Shown here one piece after another: positions 23,306-36,000 of a DNA stretch of 64,000 bases. Under the pieces are notes generated by a model. That model saw only the letters and a program-made list of their open reading frames with translations. It ran no database searches and was not told the origin of the DNA. How positions within the stretch are numbered: position 1 is the first letter of the stretch; every line of letters begins with the position of its first letter. Source of the stretch: Isoperla grammatica (Eukaryota > Arthropoda > Insecta > Plecoptera > Perlodidae). The position numbers and the translations under genes are program-made. Where the stretch lies: NCBI GenBank assembly GCA_945910005.1, contig OX246746.1:42762623-42826622 (forward strand), in the 5' to 3' direction.

Positions 23306-24461
23306 AGGTATACGAACATGTGTTTTCATGTTTTTTATTTCCACCATATTATTTCCAGGGTTGTTTTTTGTTGACCCTTCACAATTCAGACTGTTGCATA
23401 TGTTTGGACAAACTTTTTTCTCAACCGTCAAATACCCCGACTTTCACGTATTACAAGTCCGTTTATTTGAGCACAATATTCACTAAACAAATTAGAAACA
23501 TATAAATGTTTTATAAGTTTTGAAAATATGCACTTTTGTGAAATGTTTTAGCCTTAATACGAGGCTAAATATTAAAAATTGGAATACTTATTAAGAACAC
23601 GCATCCTGACAGAACAAAATACGATTTCTAAACCACTACCTCATAGAACAACTTGGAGAGCTACAATCTGATCTAGGCTAAACCCTTTCATTCAGCAATC
23701 AGCATCCACACCATATTTTCGATCGAGCAGCCTTCAATGAAACGGCTTTCATTAAAAGAATTAAATACAACTATTTAAAATAAATACCCTTACATTTATT
23801 TGTTGCATAATAAATAATTCTATAATTGCTGAAGATATTATGTTATGTTTCTTTATACTTGACACTGGCATCAGCTTGCAATGTCACACAGAAGAGATGC
23901 AACTAAACGCAACCGACCAAGTGTGTCATTGGAGGTTTCTGGGCGGAGTTTGGCGGACCACGTCCCTTGTATTTGTACATGGAAATGAGTCTATCGTACT
24001 TGTTCGTAGATCGCAGCTCCATGCCAAAAAAAGTTCCATCTACAGTTGTACACCGATGTCATAAACATAGCACCTTTTGTTCTCTTGTTACAGCAGTTTT
24101 ATACAGCGTGAATAATACTTTGTTATTTAGCTTAGCCCTTTTTAATTGTTCCTATGATTTACGTTGAAAAATATCTTTAGTTACCTACAAGAGCGTATAA
24201 TTTTAATGACTTGCCTGTATAGACCCTGATGTGCATCAAACTTGTACACCTATACCAATAGCTTCAATCATACGGGTTTTATGAGTTTTTTTTTGATATA
24301 TTCTGATTTTTGAAGGAGTATTGTTAAATACTGTCAGTTTACTTATACGTTTGTAAGGTTATAAATATGCATACGCTTACTTTTCAGGGTTCAAGTTATA
24401 TTAATACTGCATATCCCTGTATGTTTTCTACTAATTTCTATGAGAGCCGCTCAAAAGAAAA
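23306..24461. other. Gene-free AT-rich stretch between two arrays
   Basis: Frames of up to 74 codons at 23298 and 23840 show no domain. No mobile element recognised. Confidence 0.5.
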
Positions 24462-26464
24462 GGCGGTCTTACCGTTGATATGTCAGTCATAACACTACGC
24501 ATAATGCACACTAAACTGCTCAGTGCCCACACCTCGTAGGCGGTCTTACCGTTGATATGTCAGTCATAACACTACGCATAATGCACACTAAACTGCTCAG
24601 TGCCCACACCTCGTAGGCGGTCTAACCGTTGATATGTCAGTCATAACACTACGCATAATGCACACTAAACTGCTCAGTGCCCACACCTCGTAGGCGGTCT
24701 TACCGTTGATATGTCAGTCATAACACTACGCATAATGCACACTAAACTGCTCAGTGCCCACACCTCGTAGGCGGTCTAACCGTTGATATGTCAGTCATAA
24801 CACTACGCATAATGCACACTAAACTGCTCAGTGCCCACACCTCGTAGGCGGTCTTACCGTTGATATGTCAGTCATAACACTACGCATAATGCACACTAAA
24901 CTGCTCAGTGCCCACACCTCGTAGGCGGTCTTACCGTTGATATGTCAGTCATAACACTACGCATAATGCACACTAAACTGCTCAGTGCCCACACCTCGTA
25001 GGCGGTCTTAACGTTGATATGTCAGTCATAACACTACGCATAATGCACACTAAACTGCTCAGTGCCCACACCTCGTAGGCGGTCTTACCGTTGATATGTC
25101 AGTCATAACACTACGCATAATGCACACTAAACTGCTCAGTGCCCACACCTCGTAGGCGGTCTTAACGTTGATATGTCAGTCATAACACTACGCATAATGC
25201 ACACTAAACTGCTCAGTGCCCACACCTCGTAGGCGGTCTTACCGTTGATATGTCAGTCATAACACTACGCATAATGCACACTAAACTGCTCAGTGCCCAC
25301 ACCTCGTAGGCGGTCTTACCGTTGATATGTCAGTCATAACACTACGCATAATGCACACTAAACTGCTCAGTGCCCACACCTCGTAGGCGGTCTTACCGTT
25401 GATATGTCAGTCATAACACTACGCATAATGCACACTAAACTGCTCAGTGCCCACACCTCGTAGGCGGTCTTACCGTTGATATGTCAGTCATAACACTACG
25501 CATAATGCACACTAAACTGCTCAGTGCCCACACCTCGTAGGCGGTCTTACCGTTGATATGTCAGTCATAACACTACGCATAATGCACACTAAACTGCTCA
25601 GTGCCCACACCTCGTAGGCGGTCTTACCGTTGATATGTCAGTCATAACACTACGCATAATGCACACTAAACTGCTCAGTGCCCACACCTCGTAGGCGGTC
25701 TTACCGTTGATATGTCAGTCATAACACTACGCATAATGCACACTAAACTGCTCAGTGCCCACACCTCGTAGGCGGTCTTACCGTTGATATGTCAGTCATA
25801 ACACTACGCATAATGCACACTAAACTGCTCAGTGCCCACACCTCGTAGGCGGTCTTACCGTTGATATGTCAGTCATAACACTACGCATAATGCACACTAA
25901 ACTGCTCAGTGCCCACACCTCGTAGGCGGTCTAACCGTTGATATGTCAGTCATAACACTACGCATAATGCACACTAAACTGCTCAGTGCCCACACCTCGT
26001 AGGCGGTCTTACCGTTGATATGTCAGTCATAACACTACGCATAATGCACACTAAACTGCTCAGTGCCCACACCTCGTAGGCGGTCTTACCGTTGATATGT
26101 CAGTCATAACACTACGCATAATGCACACTAAACTGCTCAGTGCCCACACCTCGTAGGCGGTCTTAACGTTGATATGTCAGTCATAACACTACGCATAATG
26201 CACACTAAACTGCTCAGTGCCCACACCTCGTAGGCGGTCTTACCGTTGATATGTCAGTCATAACACTACGCATAATGCACACTAAACTGCTCAGTGCCCA
26301 CACCTCGTAGGCGGTCTTACCGTTGATAATGTCAGTCATAACACTACGCATAATGCACACTAAACTGCTCAGTGCCCACACCTCGTAGGCGGTCTTACCG
26401 TTGATAATGTCAGTCATAACACTACGCATAATGCACACTAAAATGCTCAGTGCCCACACCTCGT
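24462..26464. repeat. 77-bp tandem array, 26 copies, very homogeneous
   Basis: Units begin GGCGGTCTTACCGTTGATAT and end CACACCTCGTA. Only a few variant sites are seen (TTACCG, TAACCG, TTAACG). The last two complete spacings contain one extra A (GATAATGTCAG, 78 bp). The array starts and stops sharply at 24462 and 26464. Confidence 0.97.
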
Positions 26465-26840
26465 CGCCCCTTCGCAACTGAATAGAAATACACACTATAT
26501 TTAAAACGTGTGTTTCACTTATAACAGTTCAGGTAATTGTGTAATCAGAAAACAGTTACCCATATAACTCTGCATTTTCATAACCTATTATTTGCAACAA
26601 TTGTGTTTGTTCGTTTACATATTATGTAACGAGCACACACAAGATTATCTTATGTCAGCATTTTCATCATTTTAGACCTAACTTGTATAGATGTATTGCT
26701 AGGATGATGATGAAAAATAAAAGTGATTTTGATTTGATTTTATGTTATTTTGTACCGTATTATTCTTACTTCAACACTGCAAAATAATCTATATTTATTA
26801 TTTAGTGTCTCATTGGATTTTAAATAAATAAAATATAAAT
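26465..26840. other. Gene-free stretch with a retroposon-like tail
   Basis: Near 26718-26742 a GATTT/GATTTT repeat follows AATAAAAGT, as in the 3' tails of some non-LTR retrotransposons. No LINE coding sequence precedes it. Confidence 0.35.
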
Positions 26841-26901
26841 AAATTCACATTTAGAGTCTACCCACTCAGTAACTAAACTGATTTGTAGTGGGGGACTTTA
26901 A
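26841..26901 (+). repeat. Left arm of a 61-bp inverted repeat
   Basis: AAATTCACATTTAGAGTCTA and the following 41 bases match the reverse complement of 29240-29300 at 60 of 61 positions. AAAT-rich sequence lies outside both arms. The pair may be the ends of a 2.46-kb element or two oppositely placed copies of one short repeat. Confidence 0.9.
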
Positions 26902-28817
26902 GTGACTATTATGTCAAAAACAGAATATAATTATGCGCTGTAATTACATAATTTGATTCCAGACTTATACAATGTTTGGGCGAAACAAGAGCGAACGGCG
27001 TTCGAATTCAATTACTTTCCTGTTTTTTTAAGTGTAACATTTTGTGTTTGCAAAACATCCGTTCATTTATTATTACTCTAAGTATTTTTAAAAAAATATG
27101 TCAGATACTAATAATTGTTAAGGTTCACAAGATTCTCTATAGAACAATATTGTTTGATTACAATTTCTCTCAAGTTTTTATTTTTCCACCTTCAAATTTT
27201 ATTCTATTTCTGTGTGTATATCATAATATGATTCCGCAAACATGTTACAACTGTGCAGTTTACCTACTGATATGATTTGCCTCGTATTGAATTGTAAGTT
27301 ATAAATTGTGCCCAGGTATTGTACACTGTGAATATAATGTGTCAATGCTTAGATATTTATTATAGTGAAACCCACTGACAAGCAGCTTGTGGCTCAGCTT
27401 CCTGGTACATCAATGTGTGTATTCTGTATTCATAATGACAAGTAAGTTATTTATTTAAAAAAAAAAAAAACAGAGAAAAAAGAAAACAGTGATGAAAATA
27501 TATGTATGTTATCCATGCATTTGTTGGTTATGTATATGCGTGCATGCATGTATTAAACACATTTCTTATCCATATAAGATGTTAGTGAACCAAGTGAAAT
27601 TGTCTGCCAAGAAAAGCTTCCAATAAGATGATGGTCAAAGATCAGGCACTGCCAAGTGTTCCAGACAAAGACAAAGCAGTCTTGCAGGAACAGTTGCTCA
27701 TATCAAACATTATTAATATCTTTCTAAATATACAAAGAAAACAATTATTAACCAAACGAATTAAAAAACTCTATTTACATATCATTGATTGACACGCCCA
27801 AATTGAGTTAGTAAGTATACTTAAAATTTCCCAACGCTCAGATTAAGGCTGCTATTATATTTGCAAGTAATTCCAAGACAGTTTTATTTGACATGGAGTG
27901 ATCTTCAATCCACTCACTCTGAAATACTAGGAGCCACTTTGAACTTCGGTGGGTGAAAATGCAGGTAAACTTAACATTTTGGCACAGTACAGTACCTTTT
28001 TTGATGGTTTTATATTCCTTTTGTGTACGTTTTCCCCAAACAAAACAGCCTATAACGATCAGTAATCCAAAGGTTTAATTAAAAAAAAGGGCATTAATAC
28101 TTCTTTAGGTACATCTTTAAAAAAAAAAATGTGTTATAGGCTTAATTAAATAGTTTTGTGTCATATTGGCAAACTTGTCATAGACACCAAGATTTGAAGT
28201 TATTATCGTTAACAATTAGGCCCTAAGTACCTTACGTGTATTGGATCTATTTGCGAGGTAATGATACTGCTAGTGTGAGTAGTCAGAAAAACAAATCCTT
28301 TGTTAGATAAAACCCTCTTTTTCTTTTCTGAAATAATGTTTGTATTGTTGTGAAGGTTAGAAGATTTATGTATACAGCAGCACTTCTCAAGAAATAATAT
28401 ACTAATCTTACAACATTTTTCAAGATTTTAAGGTGGTTATAGCCTAATTGTAAACATCTTTAATGTATGGAGAAAACGTATAGAAGTTATAATAATTTTA
28501 CACTCCACAAAATAAATATGTTTTCTACTTAATTGTTTAGAATAATCACATGGAATAAAAAATTTTTCAGAAGAGGACGTTGTTCTTGTAAAACAGAAAA
28601 ACGTGTAGATTATTTCATTTTTGAAGAACCAACCAACATGTTTTGACTTAAATTAAAGCTACTTGCAACTAGTTTGTGTATGAATGTTCTTCTAGACCCA
28701 ATCATGATAAATTTGGTATTAAAGGTAATGGTATGTTCCGACAAGTTTAAGGATACATACGTAATTATAAACGGAGGTCTTCCTGAATATTTACAGGTAT
28801 ATACAAAGAAATAGTTA
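26902..28817. other. Interior between the 61-bp inverted repeats, gene-free
   Basis: AT-rich with no recognisable transposase or other coding sequence; the 99-codon frame at 26976-27275 has no domain. There is an A14 run near 27457. Confidence 0.5.
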
Positions 28818-28892
28818 TTACTACGTTTACATGCGGGTTTAAGCTCGATATCAGAACGTTTTGAGTTTGGGTGGCTCGTTGGTCCAGTAGGT

Positions 28893-28965
28893 GGCTCGTT
28901 GGTCCAGTGGTTAGCATCCCTGCTTCCAATGCAGAAGGTCCCGGGTTCAAATCCCGCTTCAGGCA
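28893..28965 (+). repeat. tRNA-like SINE head or tRNA pseudogene with a partly duplicated 5' end
   Basis: A-box TGGTCCAGTGGTTAGCA, an anticodon stem-loop CTGC-TTCCAAT-GCAG (CCA in the anticodon position) and a B-box CGGGTTCAAATCCCG are in correct order and spacing for a tRNA. The acceptor ends pair poorly (about four of seven) and the T-stem has a mismatch, so a working tRNA is unlikely. The 20 bases at 28870-28889 are repeated at 28890-28909. The minus-strand remnant at 39886-39957 shares CTGCTTCCAAT. Confidence 0.6.
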
Positions 28966-29239
28966 GAAGTTTTTGAACTTCTAATGTGGTTTCAATTCTA
29001 TTTCTTCTAGGCTTAGGAAAAAGTAAACGGTGACTTTAGAGCCGTCCTAGCAGCGAAGCACTCAATAAATTCAAAGTTGTTCTAAATCGGCCTTGTTGAT
29101 TCTGGCATTTGTCCGCAGGTGTTCGCACTGTCCAATCACTGATTCATATGTTTCGTATTTGAAATATCGATCTTTGATTGGTTATCGCTCACTCGTCGAT
29201 GGTGTTCGAAGCCTACAGGGTTGGTTCAGTCACTTTCAA

Positions 29240-29300
29240 TTAAAGTCCCCCACTGCAAATCAGTTTAGTTACTGAGTGGGTAGACTCTAAATGTGAATTT
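29240..29300 (-). repeat. Right arm of the 61-bp inverted repeat
   Basis: Reverse complement of 26841-26901 with one difference (GCAAAT against ACAAAT in the plus-strand sense). Followed by an ATTT-rich tract to about 29322. Confidence 0.9.
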
Positions 29301-29362
29301 ATTTATTTATTTTATTTATTTCAAAACTGCATATAAACAGTTCGAAAGTGGGTTTGGATCGG

Positions 29363-29402
29363 TTCGAGTCAACCATGTTTGCTCGTATAGGGTTGACTTG
29401 AA
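29363..29402. repeat. 12-bp imperfect hairpin
   Basis: TTCGAGTCAACC at 29363-29374 pairs with GGTTGACTTGAA at 29391-29402 at 11 of 12 positions. A related perfect 16-bp palindrome, TTTGACTCGAGTCAAA, lies at 29793-29808. Confidence 0.7.
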
Positions 29403-29839
29403 CACTAGTTTTGGATACTGCCATGTAAACACCACACTGCCATGTAAACACCACTCTGCCGTTTTGACTTTAGCGGTCTAATTAGCAAACTAAACCAGCG
29501 GTGGCGGTGTAAATTGAGGTTATGTTTACAGTTTTTTTTACTGCGCTTGGATTCTCGTTCTTGCCCAGTTTGATTGAATTTGTGAAATGTCTAATTCCAA
29601 GAGAAATTTTCGGACAGATAAGGAAGTGTTATTTATGTTGCCTTCTTTGTTGTTCCAACTTTTCTTTAAGAAAAAGTGTAATGTCTTCAATTTACGTGCC
29701 ACTGTATACCAGGAAATGTATGAACTAAATAATGGTTTGAGAGCGTATCCAGATCGATGGCATATTGTTAAGTAAACGATCGACGAATTTGGTTTGACTC
29801 GAGTCAAAACGTTTTCAAACCAGCATCAAAACGTAGTAA

Positions 29840-30097
29840 ATATTAAATAAGAGAAGCAGTCAAGCGTGGGTTGTGAAATAATGGCAGTGAAGCCAGTAAG
29901 TCCCGAGTATGACCCTGTAGCTGCGGTCGCACCTCAAACTAAGTGAGACAGGATAGGGGTGCGTATAGAGAAGACGCACTCGCCAGGTGAAGCCCTAAGT
30001 TCGGCAGCTCTACCAGCCATACCGTACAAAACAACAATTGACGTAGACAAATAGCATAATATTGCCTCTTTCAGTACATAAACCCCCTTATTGGTAG
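29840..30097. other. Left flank of the 34-bp array
   Basis: No gene recognised. The sequence becomes GC-richer toward the array; its minus strand contains TGGCTGGTAGAGCTGC, which looks like a tRNA A-box, with no convincing B-box. Confidence 0.4.
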
Positions 30098-33000
30098 TCG
30101 CACCCAATACCCCAGCTGCCTCCACTGGTAGTAGAACCCACGACCCCAGCTGTCTCCACTGGTAGTAGAACCCACGACCCCAGCTGCCTCCACTGGTAGT
30201 AGAACCCACGACCCCAGCTGCCTCCACTGGTAGTAGAACCCACGACCCTAGCTGTCTCCACTGGTAGTAGAACCCACGACCCTAGCTGTCTCCACTGGTA
30301 GTAGAACCCACGACCCTAGCTGTCTCCACTGGTAGAAGAACCCACGACCCTAGCTGCCTCCACTGGTAGTAGAACCCACGACCCCAGCTGCCTCCACTGG
30401 TAGTAGAACCCACGACCCCAGCTGCCTCTACTGGTAGTAGAACCCACGACCCTAGCTGCCTCCACTGGTAGTAGAACCCACGACCCCAGCTGCCTCCACT
30501 GGTAGTAGAACCCACGACCCTAGCTGTCTCCACTGGTAGTAGAACCCACGACCCCAGCTGCCTCTACTGGTAGTAGAACCCACGACCCTAGCTGCCTCCA
30601 CTGGTAGTAGAACCCACGACCCTAGCTGTCTCCACTGGTAGTAGAACCCACGACCCCAGCTGCCTCCACTGGTAGTAGAACCCACGACCCTAGCTGCCTC
30701 CACTGGTAGTAGAACCCACGACCCCAGCTGCCTCCATTGGTAGTAGAACCCACGACCCTAGCTGTCTCCACTGGTAGTAGAACCCACGACCCCAGCTGCC
30801 TCCACTGGTAGTAGAACCCACGACCCCAGCTGCCTCCACTGGTAGTAGAACCCACGACCCTAGCTGTCTCCACTGGTAGTAGAACCCACGACCCTAGCTG
30901 TCTCCACTGGTAGTAGACCCCACGACCCCAGCTGCCTCCACTGGTAGTAGAACCCACGACCCTAGCTGTCTCCACTGGTAGTAGAACCCACGACCCCAGC
31001 TGTCTTCACTGGTAGTAGAACCCACGACCCTAGCTGTCTCCACTGGTAGTAGAACCCACGACCCCAGCTGCCTCCACTGGTAGTAGAACCCACGACCCTA
31101 GCTGTCTCCACTGGTAGTAGAACCCACGACCCCAGCTGTCTTCACTGGTAGTAGAACCCACGACCCTAGCTGTCTCCACTGGTAGAAGAACCCACGACCC
31201 CAGCTGCCTCCACTGGTAGTAGAACCCACGACCCCAGCTGCCTCCACTGGTAGAAGAACCCACGACCCCAGCTGCCTCCACTGGTAGTAGAACCCACGAC
31301 CCTAGCTGCCTCCACTGGTAGTAGAACCCACGACCCCAGCTGCCTCCACTGGTAGTAGAACCCACGACCCTAGCTGCCTCCACTGGTAGTAGAACCCACG
31401 ACCCTAGCTGCCTCCACTGGTAGAAGAACCCACGACCCCAGCTGCCTCCAGTGGTAGTAGAACCCACGACCCTAGCTGCCTCCACTGGAAGTAGAACCCA
31501 CGACCCTAGCTGTCTCCACTGGTAGTAGAACCCACGACCCCAGCTGTCTCCACTGGTAGTAGAACCCACGACCCCAGCTGCCTCCACTGGTAGTAGAACC
31601 CACGACCCTAGCTGTCTCCACTGGTAGTAGAACCCACGACCCCAGCTGTCTCCACTGGTAGTAGAACCCACGACCCCAGCTGCCTCCACTGGTAGTAGAA
31701 CCCACGACCCCAGCTGTCTCCACTGGTAGTAGAACCCACGACCCCAGCTGCCTCCACTGGTAGTAGAACCCACGACCCTAGCTGCCTCCACTGGTAGTAG
31801 AACCCACGACCCCAGCTGCCTCCACTGGTAGTAGAACCCACGACCCCAGCTGTCTCCACTGGTAGTAGAACCCACGACCCTAGCTGCCTCCACTGGTAGT
31901 AGAACCCACGACCCCAGCTGCCTCCACTGGTAGTAGAACCCACGACCCCAGCTGCCTCCACTGGTAGTAGAACCCACGACCCTAGCTGTCTCCACTGGTA
32001 GTAGAACCCACGACCCTAGCTGTCTCCACTGGTAGTAAAACCCACGACCCTAGCTGTCTCCACTGGTAGTAAAACCCACGACCCTAGCTGTCTCCACTGG
32101 TAGTAGAACCCACGACCCCAGCTGCCTCCACTGGTAGTAGAACCCACGACCCCAGCTGCCTCCACTGGTAGTAGAACCCACGACCCCAGCTGTCTCCACT
32201 GGTAGTAGAACCCACGACCCCAGCTGTCTCCACTGGTAGTAGAACCCACGACCCTAGCTGTCTCCACAGGTAGTAGAACCCACGACCCTAGCTGTCTCCA
32301 CAGGTAGTAGAACCCACGACCCTAGCTGTCTCCACTGGTAGTAAAACCCACGACCCTAGCTGTCTCCACTGGTAGTAGAACCCATGACCCTAGCTGTCTC
32401 TACTGGTAGTAGAACTTACGATAGCTGCCTCCACTGGTAGTAGAACCCACGACCCTAGCTGTCTCCACTGGTAGTAGAACCCACGACCCTAGCTGCCTCC
32501 ACTGGTAGTAGAACCCACGACCCCAGCTGCCTCCACTGGTAGTAGAACCCACGACCCCAGCTGCCTCCACTGGTAGTAGAACCCACGACCCTAGCTGTCT
32601 CCACTGGTAGTAGAACCCACGACCTCAGCTGCCTCCACTGGTAGTAGAACCCACGACCCTAGCTGCCTCCACTGGTAGTAGAACCCACGACCCTAGCTGC
32701 CTCCACTGGTAGTAGAACCCACGACCCTAGCTGCCTCCACTGGTAGTAGAACCCACGACCCCAGCTGCCTCCACTGGTAGTAGAACCCACGACCCTAGCT
32801 GTCTCCACTGGTAGTAGAACCCACGACCCTAGCTGCCTCCACTGGTAGTAGAACCCATGACCCTAGCTGTCTCTACTGGTAGTAGAACTTACGATAGCTG
32901 CCTCCACTGGTAGTAGAACCCACGACCCTAGCTGTCTCCACTGGTAGTAGAACCCACGACCCTAGCTGCCTCCACTGGTAGTAGAACCCACGACCCTAGC

Positions 33001-36000
33001 TGCCTCCACTGGTAGTAGAACCCACGACCCTAGCTGCCTCCACTGGTAGTAGAACCCACGACCCCAGCTGCCTCCACTGGTAGTAGAACCCACGACCCCA
33101 GCTGTCTCCACTGGAAGTAGAACCCACGACCCCAGCTGCCTCCACTGGTAGTAGAACCCACGACCCTAGCTGTCTCCACTGGTAGTAAAACCCACGACCC
33201 TAGCTGCCTCCACTGGAAGTAGAACCCACGACCCTTTGCTGTCTCCACTGGTATTAGAAGCCACGACCCCAGCTGCCTCCACTGGTAGTAGAACCCACGA
33301 CCCCAGCTGCTTCCACTGGTAGTAGAACCCACGACCCCAGCTGCCTCTACTGGTAGTAGAACCCACGTCCCAGCTGTCTCCACTGGTAGTAGAACCCACG
33401 ACCCTAGCTGCCTCCACTGGTAGTAGAACCCACGACCCTAGCTGCCTCCACTGGTAGTAGAACCCACGACCCCAGCTGCCTCCACTGGTAGTAGAACCCA
33501 CGACCCTAGCTGTCTCCACTGGTAGTAGAACCCACGACCTCAGCTGCCTCCACTGGTAGTAGAACCCACGACCCCAGCTGCTTCCACTGGTAGTAGAACC
33601 CACGACCCTAGCTGCCTCCACTGCTAGTAGAACCCACGACCCTAGCTGCCTCCACTGCTAGTAGAACCCACGACCCTAGCTGTCTCCACTGGTAGTAGAA
33701 CCCACGACCCTTGCTGTCTCCACTGGTAGTAGAACCCACGACCCTAGCTGTCTCCACTGGTAGTAGAACCCACGACCCTAGCTGTCTCCACTGGTAGTAG
33801 AACCCACGACCCTAGCTGCCTCCACTGGTAGTAGAACCCACGACCCTTGCTGTCTCCACTGGTAGTAGAACCCACGACCCTAGCTGTCTCCACTGGTAGT
33901 AGAACCCACGACCCTTGCTGTCTCCACTGGTAGTAGAACCCACGACCCCAGCTGCCTCCACTGGTAGTAGAACCCACGACCCTTGCTGTCTCCACTGGTA
34001 GTAGAACCCGCGACCCTTGCTGTCTCCACTGGTAGTAGAACCCACGACCCCAGCTGCCTCCACTGGTAGTAGAACCCACGACCCTTGCTGTCTCCACTGG
34101 TAGTAGAACCCACGACCCCAGCTGTCTCCACTGGTAGTAGAACCCACGACCCCAGCTGTCTCTACTGGTAGTAGAACCCACGACCCCAGCTGTCTCCACT
34201 GGTAGTAGAACCCGCGACCCTAGCTGTCTCCACTGGTAGAAGAACCCACGACCCCAGCTGCCTCCACTGGTAGTAGAACCCACGACCCTTGCTGTCTCCA
34301 CTGGTAGAAGAACCCACGACCCCAGCTGCCTCCACTGGTAGTAGAACCCGCGACCCTAGCTGTCTCCACTGGTAGTAGAACCCACGACCCTAGCTGCCTC
34401 CACTGGTAGTAGAACCCACGACCCTAGCTGCCTCCACTGGTAGTAGTACCCACGACCCTTGCTGTCTCCACTGGTAGTAGAACCCACGACCCCAGCTGCC
34501 TCCACTGGTAGTAGAACCCACGACCCTAGCTGCCTCCACAGGTAGTAGTACCCACGACCCTTGCTGTCTCCACTGGTAGTAGAACCCACGACCCTAGCTG
34601 CCTCCACTGGTAGTAGAACCCACGACCCCAGCTGTCTCCACTGGTAGTAGAACCCACGACCCTAGCTGCCTCCACTGGTAGTAGAACCCACGACCCCAGC
34701 TGCCTCCACTGGTAGTAGAACCCACGACCCTAGCTGTCTCCACTGGAAGTAGAACCCACGACCCTTTGCTGTCTCCACTGGTATTAGAAGCCACGACCCT
34801 AGCTGCTTCCACTGGTAGTAGAACCCACGACCCTAGCTGCCTCCACTGGTAGTAGAACCCACGACCCCAGCTGCTTCCACTGGTAGTAGAACCCACGACC
34901 CTAGCTGCCTCCACTGGTAGTAGAACCCACGACCCCAGCTGTCTCCACTGGTAGTAGAACCCGCGACCCTAGCTGTCTCCACTGGTAGTAGAACCCGCGA
35001 CCCTAGCTGTCTCCACTGGTAGAAGAACCCACGACCCCAGCTGTCTCCACTGGTAGTAGAACCCGCGACCCTAGCTGTCTCCACTGGTAGAAGAACCCAC
35101 GACCCTAGCTGTCTCCACTGGTAGTAAAACCCACGACCCTTGCTGTCTCTACTGGTAGAAGAACCCACGACCCTAGCTGCCTCCACTGGTAGTAGAACCC
35201 ACGACCCTAGCTGTCTCCACTGGTAGTAGAACCCACGACCCTTGCTGTCTCTACTGGTAGTAGAACCCACGACCCCAGCTGCCTCCACTGGTAGTAGAAC
35301 CCACGACCCTTGCTGCCTCCACTGGTAGTAGAACCCACGACCCTAGCTGCCTCCACTGGTAGAAGAACCCACGACCCTAGCTGTCTCCACTGGTAGTAAA
35401 ACCCACGACCCCAGCTGCCTCCACTGGTAGTAGAACCCACGACCTCAGCTGTCTCCACTGGTAGTAGAACCCACGACCCTATCTGCCTCCACTGGTAGTA
35501 GAACCCACGACCCTAGCTGCCTCCACTGGTAGTAGAACCCACGACCCTAGCTGCCTCCACTGGTAGTAGAACCCACGACCCCAGCTGCTTCCACTGGTAG
35601 TAGAACCCACGACCCTAGCTGTCTCCACTGGTAGTAGAACCCACGACCCCAGCTGCCTCCACTGGTAGTAGAACCCACGACCCTAGCTGTCTCCACTGGT
35701 AGTAGAACCCACGACCCCAGCTGCCTCCACTGGTAGTAGAACCCACGACCCTAGCTGCCTCTACTGGTAGTAGAACCCACGACCCTTGCTGTCTCTACTG
35801 GTAGTAGAACCCACGACCCTAGCTGCCTCCACTGGTAGTAGAACCCACGACCCTAGCTGTCTCCACTGGTAGTAGAACCCACGACCCTAGCTGCCTCTAC
35901 TGGTAGTAGAACCTACGACCCTAGCTGTCTCTACTGGTAGTAGAACCCACGACCCTAGCTGCCTCCACTGGTAGTAGAACCCACGACCCTTGCTGTCTCT

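Larger units (their letters stand above)
28818..29839. mobile_element. Possible DNA-transposon remnant with short terminal inverted repeats
   Basis: TTACTACGTTT at 28818-28828 is the exact reverse complement of AAACGTAGTAA at 29829-29839. Just inside, GGGTTTAAG and AACGTTTTGA have rough counterparts on the other side. The interior holds two copies of GCCATGTAAACACCAC near 29420-29455, a hairpin at 29363-29402, and a 62-codon frame at 29587-29775 (MSNSKRNFRTDKEVLF...) of unknown affinity. No target-site duplication was established. The right arm of the 61-bp inverted repeat lies inside this segment, so the history may be nested. Confidence 0.3.

Noticed and set aside
24462..26464. CRISPR-like array
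   Set aside because: Units are contiguous with no unique spacers, and the sequence is eukaryotic. The same applies to the 34-bp and 23-bp arrays.
28893..28965. Functional tRNA gene with CCA anticodon
   Set aside because: Acceptor and T-stem pair poorly, so a SINE head or pseudogene is more likely.
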